Positions 41,439-51,032 are shown, counted from the first letter of the stretch. The stretch: 64,000 bases of DNA from Agrobacterium larrymoorei (GCF_030819275.1 NZ_JAUTBL010000002.1:2664501-2728500), one strand, 5' to 3'. The notes: a model not told the origin generated them from the letters alone. A program made the numbers and translations.

Positions 41439-41804
41439 ATGTTCAAGCAGGCATCGTGGATCATTCCAGCCCTCCTGATCGCCATTGGTTGCCCCTCTTT
41501 GGCAACCGCAAACGACTATCATCGAAACCACAGTTACGACCGCGCTTACGGCTATTCGCAGCCCTCCGTGGTCGGCGGCTACGGCTTGCCATCCTATGTC
41601 AGAGGCATCGGCACCTATGCGGGCGGACTGACGGCAGCGCGGTTTCCGGGCAACGGCAACTACTTCTACGCCCAGAGCGGCGGCGCCTATCTGCCGGATG
41701 ATTATCGTCGAAGCACCGTCGAGCCGCGCATCATCCACGTGAACCAGCGCACCTTCAATGACAGCTGCCATTATGAAGCGGGCGTGTGCGTCATCCGCCC
41801 CTAA
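41439..41804 (+). CDS. Small secreted protein of unknown function
   Basis: A 121-residue protein with an N-terminal signal peptide (FKQASWIIPALLIAIGCPSLATA, cleavage near ATA-ND). The mature part is rich in Tyr and Gly (HRNHSYDRAYGYSQPSV) and ends in two cysteines close together in 'FNDSCHYEAGVCVIRP', which may form a disulfide. GGAGAAG four to six bases before the ATG at 41439 supports this start over the ATG at 41427. I do not recognise the family. It diverges from sdhC and converges on the methyltransferase gene, only 14 bp away. Confidence 0.7.
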   Translation: MFKQASWIIPALLIAIGCPSLATANDYHRNHSYDRAYGYSQPSVVGGYGLPSYVRGIGTYAGGLTAARFPGNGNYFYAQSGGAYLPDDYRRSTVEPRIIHVNQRTFNDSCHYEAGVCVIRP

Positions 41805-41818
41805 GGGCATTCGAGGAA

Positions 41819-42463
41819 TCAGGACAGACGCCAGACCGTCGTCTGCTTGACTTCGCTATCCTCCAGCGCCCGCGTCACCGGCACCTGATAGGTGGCGCAG
41901 GCGGTAAGCCTGGTTTTCGGCAGATAGGCACGGCCCGGATCCCCGACCAGAACCGCAACGCCCTTGGACGTGAGGGCTGAGAACCATGGGATCAGCGCAT
42001 CGGCAAATCCCTTGTCGTAAAACACGTCGCCAGCGAGCAGCACGTCGGCGTCGATATCCTTGCCGATGACATCGTCCGAGATCACGTCGATCGTCACCCC
42101 GTTGACGGCAGCGTTCAGCATCACCGCACTCTTTGCCCACGGATCGATATCGACAGCCAGTACGGAGGCTGCACCGGCGAGAGCGGCGGCAATCGCCACC
42201 ATGCCGGAACCGCTGGCAAAATCGACCACGCGCTTGCCGCGCACCACATCCGGGTTATCGAGAATGTAGCGCGCCAGGCCCTGCCCGCCCGCCCAGGCGA
42301 AAGCCCAGAAGGGTGGCGGCAGGCCGATCTCTTCCAGCTCTTCTTCCGTCTTCAACCACAGATCATGCGCTTCGCTTGCCAGATGAAGGCGAAGCTCCGG
42401 CACATGCGGTGGTGCCATGATGCTGGTATTGGCGCGGATGAAGTCGTCTGGCGCGGTCTTCAA
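41819..42463 (-). CDS. Class I SAM methyltransferase, probably ETF-beta lysine methyltransferase-like
   Basis: A 214-residue seven-beta-strand methyltransferase. 'PPPFWAFAWAGGQGLARYIL' precedes the SAM-binding motif I 'VVDFASGSGMVAIAAALAGA', and 'AGDVFYDKG' is the post-II motif. Its layout matches the METTL20/ETFBKMT group, which methylates lysines of electron-transfer flavoprotein beta and, in bacteria, also ribosomal protein L7/L12. An Agrobacterium member has been studied, as I recall. Being next to respiratory genes fits but does not prove this role. The alternative is a PrmA-like protein methyltransferase. Confidence 0.75.
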   Translation of the reverse strand: MKTAPDDFIRANTSIMAPPHVPELRLHLASEAHDLWLKTEEELEEIGLPPPFWAFAWAGGQGLARYILDNPDVVRGKRVVDFASGSGMVAIAAALAGAASVLAVDIDPWAKSAVMLNAAVNGVTIDVISDDVIGKDIDADVLLAGDVFYDKGFADALIPWFSALTSKGVAVLVGDPGRAYLPKTRLTACATYQVPVTRALEDSEVKQTTVWRLS

Positions 42464-42471
42464 CGGTTGGA

Positions 42472-42915
42472 TCAGTCTGGCGAGCGCGGTGGCTTATCGA
42501 CGCCTGCCATGTGGCAGACTTCCAGATATTCCTCTTCCGTCACCGGCTGGACGGAAAGCCGCATGGAAGTAACGAGCGACATGTCGGCAAGCTTCGGGTT
42601 GGCCTTCACTGCCTTCAACGTGACCGGCTTCGGCACATCGCAGACGGCCTTGATGTGCACGCAGTCCCAGCGCGCATCGCCCTCTGCAGAGGAATCCGGC
42701 TTGGACAACTCGCAGACCTCGACGATGCCGACGACTTCCAGCCCCTCATTGGAGTGGTAGAAGAAACCCTTGTCGCCAAGCTTCATGGCCCGCATGTTGT
42801 TGCGTGCCTGATAGTTGCGCACGCCGGTCCACTCCTCGCCAGCCTCGCCCTTGGCCTTCTGCTGTTCCCAGGACCAGGTGTCGGGTTCGGATTTGAATAG
42901 CCAGTAATTCGCCAT
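42472..42915 (-). CDS. EVE domain-containing protein
   Basis: A 147-residue single EVE domain, as shown by the N-terminal 'MANYWLFKSEPDTWSWEQ' and 'GVRNYQARNNMRAMKLGD'. EVE is a PUA-like fold related to YTH domains and is thought to bind modified nucleic acids. The start at 42915 puts AAGG six bases upstream and gives the conserved MANYWLFK; a longer frame upstream is not conserved. It lies between the methyltransferase and YciI genes on the same strand, a frequent neighbourhood in rhizobia. Confidence 0.9.
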   Translation of the reverse strand: MANYWLFKSEPDTWSWEQQKAKGEAGEEWTGVRNYQARNNMRAMKLGDKGFFYHSNEGLEVVGIVEVCELSKPDSSAEGDARWDCVHIKAVCDVPKPVTLKAVKANPKLADMSLVTSMRLSVQPVTEEEYLEVCHMAGVDKPPRSPD

Positions 42916-42929
42916 GTCGCGCCTTGTCC

Positions 42930-43223
42930 TTACGCAGCCGGATTGTTGAAGACCCAATTATAGGGCTTCACATCGACGCTTTCGAACAGGCCTGCCTTGG
43001 CATAAGGGTCGGCATCGGCAAGGGCGCGTGCGGCATCGATATCGGCGGCTTCGACGATCACCAGGCTGCCATTCGGCTTGCCGTCCGCATCCAGAAACGG
43101 GCCAGCGATCTTCAGCGTGCCTTCGGAGTTGAGCTTGTTCAGATGCTCCAGATGCGCGGGGCGGGTGTCCATACGCACATTCAAATGGCCAGGCTTATCC
43201 TTGCAGATAAAGGCAAACAGCAT
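42930..43223 (-). CDS. YciI-like protein
   Basis: A 97-residue YCII-domain protein. The His-Asp residues of the family appear in 'RMDTRPAHLEHLNKLNSEG' and the core continues with 'GPFLDADGKPNGSLVIVEA'. YciI proteins have a ferredoxin-like fold; most have unknown substrates. It lies 14 bp before the EVE gene start and 26 bp after gpsA, so the run gpsA-yciI-EVE-methyltransferase looks co-transcribed. Confidence 0.9.
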   Translation of the reverse strand: MLFAFICKDKPGHLNVRMDTRPAHLEHLNKLNSEGTLKIAGPFLDADGKPNGSLVIVEAADIDAARALADADPYAKAGLFESVDVKPYNWVFNNPAA

Positions 43224-43249
43224 TGTCTTCTCCTCATGTCGCCCAGTCC

Positions 43250-44239
43250 CTATTCGGTGGTGATGGGCCGTGTCATCAATTGTCGCATGGCGGTGCGAAT
43301 GTCCAGCCGCCCGTCGATGATCGCCGCAACGGCATCGGTGACGGGCATATCGATCTTATGGTCGGCGGCAAGCCGGGACGCAACGGAGGCGGCGTAAGCG
43401 CCCTCCACCAGCCCGCCGTGAAAGGCCGATGGTGCGTCCCCCTGCCCCAGCGAAATGCCGAAGCGCAGATTGCGCGACTGGTGGCTGGTGGCGGTCAGGA
43501 CAAGATCGCCGAGACCGGAAAGCCCGCGTACCGTGTCCGCCTGCCCGCCGACAGCAACGATCAGCCGCGACATTTCCGCAAGCCCGCGCGCAATCAGCGC
43601 CGCACGCGCCGATTCACCCAGCCCCGCCCCTTCGACAATACCAGCAGCAATCGCCAGCACATTCTTCAGCGCACCGCCAAGCTGCACGCCGATACGGTCG
43701 GTCGACGCATAGAGCCGGAAGGTCTGGCCGGAAATGGTTTGCGCCAAGTGCTCCGCCAGTGCGGCATCGCTGGCTGCAACCGCCATGGCTGTCGGCAGCC
43801 CCTTGGCGATATCGGCAGCGAAGCCCGGCCCGGAAAGCACAGCTACGGGGTGCGATGGCAGTTCCTTTTCCAGCACATCCGTCAGCAACTGGCCGGAAGA
43901 ACGATCAATGCCCTTGGCGAGGGTCATCACCACGGCATCCTTGGCCAGGTAAGGACCGTATTGGCGCGCCGCATCCGCCTGCGCCTGCGAGGGCATGGCG
44001 AAAAGCACGATGCCGGCATTGCGCAGCACTTCGGGTTCGGCGGAATATTTCAACGCATCGGGAAGCGCGATTCCCGGCAGTGCTGCATCATGCACGCCAT
44101 CCGCCTGCAGGTCAGCCATCAATGAGGGATCGCGGCCAAGGAGCGTCACGTCGTGGCGGTTTTCCAGCGCGATCACCACCGCGATGGCCGTGCCGAAAGC
44201 ACCGGAGCCGATGACGACGATGGTCTCGCGCTTGCTCAT
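43250..44239 (-). CDS. gpsA: NAD(P)H-dependent glycerol-3-phosphate dehydrogenase
   Basis: A 329-residue enzyme that makes sn-glycerol-3-phosphate for phospholipids. The NAD(P) motif is '[14 protein letters not shown]', the active-site Lys is in '[17 protein letters not shown]', and '[19 protein letters not shown]' is the family block. It overlaps tsaD by four bases (ATGA), showing translational coupling, and begins the run toward the EVE gene. Confidence 0.96.
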   Translation of the reverse strand: MSKRETIVVIGSGAFGTAIAVVIALENRHDVTLLGRDPSLMADLQADGVHDAALPGIALPDALKYSAEPEVLRNAGIVLFAMPSQAQADAARQYGPYLAKDAVVMTLAKGIDRSSGQLLTDVLEKELPSHPVAVLSGPGFAADIAKGLPTAMAVAASDAALAEHLAQTISGQTFRLYASTDRIGVQLGGALKNVLAIAAGIVEGAGLGESARAALIARGLAEMSRLIVAVGGQADTVRGLSGLGDLVLTATSHQSRNLRFGISLGQGDAPSAFHGGLVEGAYAASVASRLAADHKIDMPVTDAVAAIIDGRLDIRTAMRQLMTRPITTE

Positions 44240-45333
44240 GCCTTGGCTCCGCGCTTGCCAAAACCGATCAGTGTCTTCGCATCCGCATCGAGCGGCCAGC
44301 GCGAGCGTGGCTGCGTGTCGAGACTGTCCGGCTCCATACCTTCTGCCATACGCTCGAGCCCCGCCCAGGCGATCATCGCAGCATTATCGGTGCAGAGCGA
44401 CAGCGGCGGTGCGATGAAGCGGAAGCGGTGCTTGTCGCAAAGCGCCTGCAAGGTGCCGCGCAGCTCCTGATTGGCGGCGACACCACCGGCGACGACGAGC
44501 GCCGGACCACCCTCCACGCTCGGGAAGGTTTCTGTAAAACGCTGAAGCCCGCGGCCGATCCGGTCCTGCAATGTGCGCGATACCGCCTTCTGGAAGGAGG
44601 CGCAGATATCGGCAATGTCCTGATCTGTAAGCGGGGCGATGGCAGTGGCTGCCTGCCGCACGGCCGTCTTCAGACCGGAAAAGGAGAAATCGAGCCTTGC
44701 CTCACCCACCATCGGGCGCGGCAGGGGGAAGCGATCGGGATTGCCATTCTTCGCCGCTTTCTCGACCGCCGGTCCACCAGGATAGGGCAGGCCAAGCAGC
44801 TTGGCCGTCTTGTCGAAGGCTTCGCCGAGCGCATCGTCGATGGTCGTTCCCCAACGCTCATATTGGCCGACACCGCGCACCAGAATCAGCTGGGTGTGGC
44901 CGCCGGAAACAAGCAGCATCAGATAGGGAAAGGAAAGCCCGTCGGTCAGCCGCGCCGTCAGCGCGTGGCCTTCCAGATGGTTGATGGCGTAAAGCGGCTT
45001 GTTCGCGGCCTTCGCGATTGCCTTGCCGGTCATCAGCCCGACGATCAGCCCACCGATCAGGCCCGGCCCCGAAGTGGCCGCGATCGCGTCGATCTCTTTG
45101 AGGCTCACGCCAGCCTTGGCGAGCGCTTCCTCGATCAGCGTATCGAGGGCTTCCACATGGGCGCGGGCGGCGATCTCCGGTACCACGCCACCATAGGCGC
45201 TGTGTTCTTCCAGCTGCGACAAAACGACGTCGGAGACGATCTCGCCACGGCCGTCAGCATGCCGAACCACCACGGATGCAGCGGTTTCGTCACAACTGGT
45301 CTCTATGCCGAGGATACGAAGAAAGGGGGTCAT
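44236..45333 (-). CDS. tsaD: tRNA N6-adenosine threonylcarbamoyltransferase TsaD
   Basis: A 365-residue ASKHA-fold enzyme that with TsaB and TsaE installs the t6A37 tRNA modification. '[15 protein letters not shown]' is the N-terminal nucleotide-binding loop, the metal ligands are in '[15 protein letters not shown]', and '[11 protein letters not shown]' and '[12 protein letters not shown]' are further ATP-site blocks. It is divergent from hemC across 66 bp, a conserved arrangement in this group, and is coupled to gpsA. Confidence 0.96.
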   Translation of the reverse strand: MTPFLRILGIETSCDETAASVVVRHADGRGEIVSDVVLSQLEEHSAYGGVVPEIAARAHVEALDTLIEEALAKAGVSLKEIDAIAATSGPGLIGGLIVGLMTGKAIAKAANKPLYAINHLEGHALTARLTDGLSFPYLMLLVSGGHTQLILVRGVGQYERWGTTIDDALGEAFDKTAKLLGLPYPGGPAVEKAAKNGNPDRFPLPRPMVGEARLDFSFSGLKTAVRQAATAIAPLTDQDIADICASFQKAVSRTLQDRIGRGLQRFTETFPSVEGGPALVVAGGVAANQELRGTLQALCDKHRFRFIAPPLSLCTDNAAMIAWAGLERMAEGMEPDSLDTQPRSRWPLDADAKTLIGFGKRGAKA

Positions 45334-45399
45334 CAGCCGGTTCGTTGATTGCGGTGCTTTTGAAACTTAGGTACGAACACCTCCGGTAACAACGGATAG

Positions 45400-46335
45400 A
45401 TGCGGATGCAAACAAAACCTTTCCGAATAGGCACGCGCGGTAGTCCGCTGGCACTGGCGCAGGCGTTCGAAACGCGCGACCGGCTGGCGGCGGCGCATGA
45501 TTTGCCGCCGGACATGTTCGAGATCGTGCCGCTCGCGACCAAGGGCGACCGCATGACCGACCGCCCTCTATCCGAAATCGGCGGCAAGGGCTTGTTCACC
45601 GAAGAGCTGGAAGCGCAACTCCTCTCCGGCGATCTCGACTTTGCCGTTCACTCGTCCAAGGACATGGCGACCAGGCTGCCGGACGGTCTGGAGCTTCGCG
45701 CCTTTCTGCCGCGCGAAGACGTGCGCGATGCCTTTATCGGCAGAACCGCACCTCGCCTGCTGGAACTGCCGCACGGCGCCATCGTCGGCTCGGCGTCGCT
45801 TCGCCGTCAGGCTCTTATCCGTCGCCTGCGCCCGGACCTTGAGGTCATCATTTTCCGCGGCCTGGTCGATACGAGACTGCGCAAGCTGGCGGAAGGCCAG
45901 GCGGACGCCACCTTGCTTGCCTTTGCCGGTTTGAAGCGGCTGAACAAGGACGACGTGCCGACGGAGTTGTTGGACCCGAAGGCATTCCCCCCTGCCCCGG
46001 CGCAAGGCGCCATCGGCATCGAGTGTCGCATCGGCGATAGCCGGATTCAGGATCTGCTTTCGGCCATCAATGACGAGCCGACCTATGATGCGGTGATGTG
46101 CGAGCGCGCCTTTCTGGCAGCACTCGATGGCTCCTGTCGCACGCCTATTGCGGGCCTTGCCACCTGTCATGGTGAGGACCTGCATTTCCACGGCCTCATC
46201 CTCACACCGGATGGGCAGACCGAACATGCCGTCGAAGTTTCCGGCAAGCTTGCCGATGCCGAAATGTTGGGCCGTCAGGCCGGTGAAAAGGTGAGGGACG
46301 CCGCCGGTCCCGGCTTCTTCGAAAGCTGGGCTTAA
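45400..46335 (+). CDS. hemC: Hydroxymethylbilane synthase (porphobilinogen deaminase)
   Basis: A 311-residue enzyme that joins four porphobilinogens into hydroxymethylbilane. '[13 protein letters not shown]' begins the protein, '[15 protein letters not shown]' and '[18 protein letters not shown]' hold substrate-binding arginines, and the cysteine that carries the dipyrromethane cofactor is about residue 246 in '[11 protein letters not shown]'. An ATG two codons in is an alternative start. hemD follows after three bases. Confidence 0.96.
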   Translation: MRMQTKPFRIGTRGSPLALAQAFETRDRLAAAHDLPPDMFEIVPLATKGDRMTDRPLSEIGGKGLFTEELEAQLLSGDLDFAVHSSKDMATRLPDGLELRAFLPREDVRDAFIGRTAPRLLELPHGAIVGSASLRRQALIRRLRPDLEVIIFRGLVDTRLRKLAEGQADATLLAFAGLKRLNKDDVPTELLDPKAFPPAPAQGAIGIECRIGDSRIQDLLSAINDEPTYDAVMCERAFLAALDGSCRTPIAGLATCHGEDLHFHGLILTPDGQTEHAVEVSGKLADAEMLGRQAGEKVRDAAGPGFFESWA

Positions 46336-46338
46336 GCC

Positions 46339-47091
46339 ATGCGCGTCGTCGTGACCCGTCCAATGCGTTCGGGGCAGAAGACGGAAACGCTTTTGCAGGA
46401 GCGCGGCCATGAGCCGATCCTGCTGCCACTGACCGAAGCGATGCACAAGGCGGAAGCCGCAAGAGAGTTGCTGGCGCGCGAACCCGATGCCCTGGCCGTC
46501 ACCAGCGCCGAAGCCTTCCGCGCACTGAAGGCATCCGGCATCGATCTGTCCAGCCATATCGACCGCCCGCTTTTTGCCGTGGGTGCAGCGACCGCCGAGG
46601 CGGCAAGAGAGAGCGGCTTTAAGACCATTATGATCGGCGATGGAGATGGTACGGCACTCGCCCATCTGGTGAAGACAACACTGGTACCCATCGCCCAAGC
46701 ATCAGCGGCGAACAGCAGGCACCTGCTCTATCTTGCCGGGCGGCCACGCGAGGGCGGTTTTGAAACCGCGCTCACGAACAGTGCGATCAGGCTGGATGTT
46801 GCGGAGATTTACGAGATGCAGCCGGTCTTGTGGGAAAGGCCAGCTTTGCGAGCCGCGCTCGACCCCAAGCCGGGTGCGGTTCTCCTCTATTCACGCGAGA
46901 CCGCCCGGATCTTCTTTGACCTTGTCGATACACATGATCTGGCGCCAGCGCTCAGCGCGTGCCGCTTCATCTGCATCAGCGAAAAGGTTCTGGACGTCGT
47001 ACCGACACCGCATCGCAGTCGCGCCGTGGCAAGCGCCACGCCAAGCGAACACGCAATGTTGCAGCTTCTGGACGGCGGCACTGGAACCTAA
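46339..47091 (+). CDS. hemD: Uroporphyrinogen-III synthase
   Basis: A 250-residue HemD-family protein. The family is poorly conserved; visible are 'VVVTRPMRSGQKTETLLQER', 'LAVTSAEAFRAL', 'FAVGAATAEAARESGF' and 'AVLLYSRETARIFF'. It closes hydroxymethylbilane into uroporphyrinogen III. Location three bases after hemC is the strongest evidence. The mitofilin-like gene starts 134 bp downstream on the same strand. Confidence 0.93.
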   Translation: MRVVVTRPMRSGQKTETLLQERGHEPILLPLTEAMHKAEAARELLAREPDALAVTSAEAFRALKASGIDLSSHIDRPLFAVGAATAEAARESGFKTIMIGDGDGTALAHLVKTTLVPIAQASAANSRHLLYLAGRPREGGFETALTNSAIRLDVAEIYEMQPVLWERPALRAALDPKPGAVLLYSRETARIFFDLVDTHDLAPALSACRFICISEKVLDVVPTPHRSRAVASATPSEHAMLQLLDGGTGT

Positions 47092-47224
47092 TTCCCTTTC
47101 GCCTCTTTCCTTTGCCACCATCACTGACTAGGTTTGGAGCGTGGCGACAAACGATCCCGTCTTCCCGAAAGGTGGTACGTCGCCACCGCGACCGAGGAAT
47201 AGACACGACTAAAATGAGGTTGTC

Positions 47225-48706
47225 ATGGTATCCGGAAAGCCGCCACGCCACTCCAAATCCAAGACCGAGCCGGTCACGATCGATCTGGACGCCAAAGACG
47301 TGACGGATGTCAGCGCCGCCAAGCCATCCACGCCTGCGGATACGACGCCGATAAACACATCGAGTGACGCAGAGCCGCTAGCGGAAACGGGCACTTCCGA
47401 GCCCGCAAAGACGGCAACCAGCGCAGCAGACAATGCGAAAGTCGAGAACCCAAAGCCCATCTGGGACCAGCCAACCAAATCGCCAATCGAGCCTGAGCCG
47501 AATGTCGGCAAGCAGGACGCAGCCGGCAAAGACGAAGGCCCGGCAAAGACGGACGCGACCGTGAAGCAGGAGCCACCGAAAACCGCATCGGCAGCAGCCT
47601 CCTCGGCCACCTCGTCTGCCGCATCGAGCAGCGCTGCCGACAGCGCTAAAACAACATCGAGCACCTTCGGGAAGGACGCTCCCAAGAGCGAACCCTTCAA
47701 GCCACAGACCACGGCATCCACATCCTCCAGCGCATCATCCGCAAGCAAGCCTTCGGCGACCACCACATCGACATCGCGCGAGACGAAGCCGCAGAGCAAT
47801 TCCGGCCTGATTGCCGCAGGCATTGTCGGCGGCCTGATTGCGCTTCTCGCCGCAGGCAGCATGCAATATGCGGGCGTCCTGCCCTCCGCTTCAGCCGATG
47901 GCGGTTCGTCGTCGGAATTGGCTGCCTTGAAATCGCAGGTAACCAGCCTCCAGCAGCAGATGGCAAACGCGCCAAAGGCACAAACGGCAGATACCTCCGC
48001 GCTTGAGCAGCGTATCGCCGCGCTGGAAAGCTCCACCGCATCCGGCGGCGAGGCGAGCGCGAAAATCTCGCAGCTCGAGAACACGATTTCGACATTGCAA
48101 TCCGAACGGGCCGCGGAAGGCCAGACCATCGCATCGCTGACACAGCGCCTTGACGCGGCGGAAGCCAAGATCAACGAGCCGCGCGACGATGTCGAAGTGG
48201 CGCGCGCTATCGCCTCGGCAGCACTCAAGGCGGCAATCGACCGTGGCGGTCCTTTCCTCACCGAGCTCGACACGCTCTCCAAGGTAACGCCCGACGATCC
48301 GGCGATCCAGTCTCTGCGTCCCTTCGCCAATACCGGCGTTCCGACCCGTGCGGAACTGGTGCGTCGTTTCCCCGATGTCGCCAACGCCATGCTGACCGCT
48401 CTTCGCCCGACCGACCCGAATGAAGGCATTTTCGACCGTTTGGCCAACAGCGCCATGTCGCTGGTCAAGGTACGCCCGGTCGGCAATATCGAGGGCGAAG
48501 GCCCGGAAGCAAAGATCGCCCGTATGGAAGACAAGCTGCAAAATGGCGACCTGAAGGGCGCGGCGCTTGAATGGGATGCTCTTCCGGACGCGGCCAGGAC
48601 GGCGTCGGCTGATTACAAGAAGTCACTCGATGCCCGTATTCAGGTTGAAGATCTCGTGAATAGTACATTGAACCGCGCTGTCAGCAGCACAGGCCAGCAG
48701 GGGTAA
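47225..48706 (+). CDS. Mitofilin (Mic60)-like inner-membrane protein
   Basis: A 493-residue protein. The first ~190 residues are low-complexity (Ser, Thr, Ala, Pro, Lys) and probably cytoplasmic. A membrane helix follows at about 194-215 (GLIAAGIVGGLIALLAAGSM), then a coiled coil (about 235-315; 'SSELAALKSQVTSLQQQM') and a C-terminal helical mitofilin-type domain (about 320-490). Alphaproteobacterial Mic60 homologues lie between hemD and hemY, exactly as here, and shape inner-membrane invaginations. GAGG five bases before the ATG supports the start. Some databases call such proteins COG4223. The hydrophilic N-terminal half is longer than usual for many family members. Confidence 0.87.
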   Translation: MVSGKPPRHSKSKTEPVTIDLDAKDVTDVSAAKPSTPADTTPINTSSDAEPLAETGTSEPAKTATSAADNAKVENPKPIWDQPTKSPIEPEPNVGKQDAAGKDEGPAKTDATVKQEPPKTASAAASSATSSAASSSAADSAKTTSSTFGKDAPKSEPFKPQTTASTSSSASSASKPSATTTSTSRETKPQSNSGLIAAGIVGGLIALLAAGSMQYAGVLPSASADGGSSSELAALKSQVTSLQQQMANAPKAQTADTSALEQRIAALESSTASGGEASAKISQLENTISTLQSERAAEGQTIASLTQRLDAAEAKINEPRDDVEVARAIASAALKAAIDRGGPFLTELDTLSKVTPDDPAIQSLRPFANTGVPTRAELVRRFPDVANAMLTALRPTDPNEGIFDRLANSAMSLVKVRPVGNIEGEGPEAKIARMEDKLQNGDLKGAALEWDALPDAARTASADYKKSLDARIQVEDLVNSTLNRAVSSTGQQG

Positions 48707-48710
48707 GACA

Positions 48711-50504
48711 ATGACCAGAATCGTTAGCTTCGTCGTCATCGTCCTTCTCATTGCCGTCGGCTTTGCCTGGCTGGCGGATCGTCCCGGCGTACTCGCCATC
48801 ACCTGGCAGGGCCAGTTGATCGAAATGAGCCTGTTGGTCGCTGCCACGCTTGTCGGCGGCCTCATAGCAGCGATCATGCTTTTGTGGTGGATGATCAGCA
48901 CGCTGTGGAATTCACCCCATGCCGCACGCCGCTATTTCCGTGCCCGCAAGCGGGACCGCGGCTACCAGGCACTGTCGACAGGACTGATTGCAGCCGGTGC
49001 CGGTAATGCCTTACTCGCCCGCAAGATGACGGCCAGAACACAAGGCCTGCTCAGCGCGGACCAGGAGCCCCTCATCCATCTGCTGGAAGCCCAGGCCGAT
49101 CTTATCGAAGGCAAGTATGATGCCGCACGCCGCAAGTTCGAGGCGATGGCGAACGATCCGGAAACACGCGAACTTGGCCTGCGCGGGCTCTACATCGAAG
49201 CCCGCCGTCAGGGCGCGCATGAGGCAGCCCTGCAATATGCCGAGGACGCTGCACGAAACGCGCCCTACCTACCTTGGGCAGCGCAAGCGACGCTGGAAAG
49301 CAAATGCCGCAGCGGCGAGTGGGATGATGCGATCCGCCTGCTCGACCAGCAGAAGGCCGCCCACGTCATCGAGCGCGGCGAGGCTGAACGCCTAAAGGCC
49401 GTGCTTCTGACGGCGAAGGCGGAAGAGAAGTTCGAAAGCGACCCCAAAGGTGCGCGCGACGACGCCAAAGCTGCACTGAAGCTCTCCAAGGCGCTCGTCC
49501 CTGCGGCACTCGTCGCGGCAAAATCCTATCTCCGCGAAGACAATCTGCGCAAAGCAGCCGCTGTTCTGGAGCCGGTGTGGAAGGCCGAGCCACATCCGCA
49601 GATCGCCGAGCTTTATGTCCGCGCCCGCAGCGGTGACACGGCTATCGACCGGCTGAAGCGGGCCGAGCGGTTGGAGAGCCTGAAGCCCAACAATATCGAG
49701 TCGCTCTTTGCCGTGGCGCAGGCGGCATTGGCTGCGCACGATTTCGACAAGGCGAGATCCAAGGCGCAAGCTGCGGCCCGCATTGCACCACGCGAAAGCA
49801 TCTTCCTGCTGCTTGCCGATATCGAAGAGGCCGAGACCGGCGACCAGGGCCGTGTGCGCCACTGGATGGCGCAGGCGCTGCGCGCACCGCGCGACCCGGC
49901 CTGGGTAGCGGACGGCATCGTTTCGGAAAAGTGGCATCCTGTTTCGCCGGTCTCCGGTCGTCTCGATGCCTTCGAATGGAAGGCGCCCTTCGGCCAGCTG
50001 GAAGGCCCGGTTGAAGATGTGAGCGTCGATAGCGCGCTGGCATCGCTGCCGGATGTCGCAAAGCCTGAAATCCGCGAGCGGGTGATCGAAATCCCCGTTC
50101 CAGTAAAGGCAGAGCCTGTGAAGACCGAGGCGAAGCCACACATCGATCCAAAGGTTGAGCCCAAAGTCGAGACGAGGACCCCGGTTCATCCCGTTGTCGA
50201 ACCGCCGAAGCAGAAGGTCCAATCAAGTGAACCAAAGAAGGCCGCACCCTCGGCAAAAACGGAGGAAGCTGTGCCCTTTTTCGGCGGCGCGCCGGATGAT
50301 CCCGGCGTGAAGACAGCAGAGGGTGCCCCTCTTGCCGAGCCGGTCAAGCCTGTGAGCCAGACGTCCAAGGCGCCTGCGCCAAAAACCACAGTGACGGGAA
50401 AAAGTGAGGAAGCCGTTCCCTTCTTCGGCGGTTTGCCGGATGATCCGGGCGTGAAGAAAACAACCGCCACCTCGGATGAGAAAACCCGCCTCAATCTGTT
50501 CTAA
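48711..50504 (+). CDS. hemY: HemY-type TPR membrane protein
   Basis: A 597-residue protein with two N-terminal membrane helices (about 3-22 and 38-63) and the HemY_N block 'AARRYFRARKRDRGYQALS'. TPR-like repeats fill about residues 110-420. The C-terminal ~170 residues are proline- and lysine-rich and carry the duplicated motif 'EEAVPFFGGxPDDPGVK' at about 518 and 566. HemY is linked to haem biosynthesis in gammaproteobacteria but its exact role is unclear; it should not be confused with protoporphyrinogen oxidase HemY of Bacillus. It starts four bases after the mitofilin-like gene, so the two are probably co-translated. Confidence 0.9.
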   Translation: MTRIVSFVVIVLLIAVGFAWLADRPGVLAITWQGQLIEMSLLVAATLVGGLIAAIMLLWWMISTLWNSPHAARRYFRARKRDRGYQALSTGLIAAGAGNALLARKMTARTQGLLSADQEPLIHLLEAQADLIEGKYDAARRKFEAMANDPETRELGLRGLYIEARRQGAHEAALQYAEDAARNAPYLPWAAQATLESKCRSGEWDDAIRLLDQQKAAHVIERGEAERLKAVLLTAKAEEKFESDPKGARDDAKAALKLSKALVPAALVAAKSYLREDNLRKAAAVLEPVWKAEPHPQIAELYVRARSGDTAIDRLKRAERLESLKPNNIESLFAVAQAALAAHDFDKARSKAQAAARIAPRESIFLLLADIEEAETGDQGRVRHWMAQALRAPRDPAWVADGIVSEKWHPVSPVSGRLDAFEWKAPFGQLEGPVEDVSVDSALASLPDVAKPEIRERVIEIPVPVKAEPVKTEAKPHIDPKVEPKVETRTPVHPVVEPPKQKVQSSEPKKAAPSAKTEEAVPFFGGAPDDPGVKTAEGAPLAEPVKPVSQTSKAPAPKTTVTGKSEEAVPFFGGLPDDPGVKKTTATSDEKTRLNLF

Positions 50505-50530
50505 GGCAAACATAACGCTCAAGGAGAGCC

Positions 50531-51022
50531 ATGCTCGAACGTATCCAGTCCTTCTTTCAAAGCCTGACGAATGGCGACACGTCTCGCGATTTTCCGCCCG
50601 ATGACCTGCGCGTCGCCATTGCTGCCCTTTGCTTTCAGGTGATGGAAGCGGACGGAACGGTTTCCAAGGTCGAGCGCCAGCGCCTGCGCGAACTGTTGCA
50701 GGAGCACTACGACCTCAGTTCCGGCAAGCTGGATGCGCTGATGGATGCGGGGCAGGAAGCCGGCAAGGAGGCGGTCGATTACTACCGCTTCACCACCGAC
50801 ATCCGCCGCCACCTGAACGAACAGGAACGCGTCGAACTCATCGGCATTCTCTGGGACATCGTCTATGCCGATGGCGAGCGCAACGAGATGGAAGACAATG
50901 TGATCTGGCGCATTGCCGAGCTTCTTGGCGTTTCGGTGCGCGATCGTGTCCTCCAGCGCCAGCAGGTGGAAGGTCACAAGCACCTCGACACCCACGACGC
51001 GAGCGAAGTTGACGCCACCTGA
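50531..51022 (+). CDS. TerB-family protein
   Basis: A 163-residue all-helical TerB domain. 'FQVMEADGTVSKVERQRLRE' and 'LWDIVYADGERNEMEDNVIW' are the two acidic, metal-binding-type segments of the family. TerB-like proteins occur in tellurite-resistance and other membrane-linked systems, but a stand-alone copy without terCDE does not imply tellurite resistance. AAGGAG four bases before the ATG supports the start. It lies 26 bp after hemY, so it may belong to the haem transcript. Confidence 0.87.
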   Translation: MLERIQSFFQSLTNGDTSRDFPPDDLRVAIAALCFQVMEADGTVSKVERQRLRELLQEHYDLSSGKLDALMDAGQEAGKEAVDYYRFTTDIRRHLNEQERVELIGILWDIVYADGERNEMEDNVIWRIAELLGVSVRDRVLQRQQVEGHKHLDTHDASEVDAT

Positions 51023-51032
51023 TAGGCTGACA

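Noticed and set aside
50531..51022. Reading the TerB gene as a tellurite-resistance determinant
   Set aside because: No terC, terD, terE or terZ is nearby, and single TerB domains occur in many other settings.
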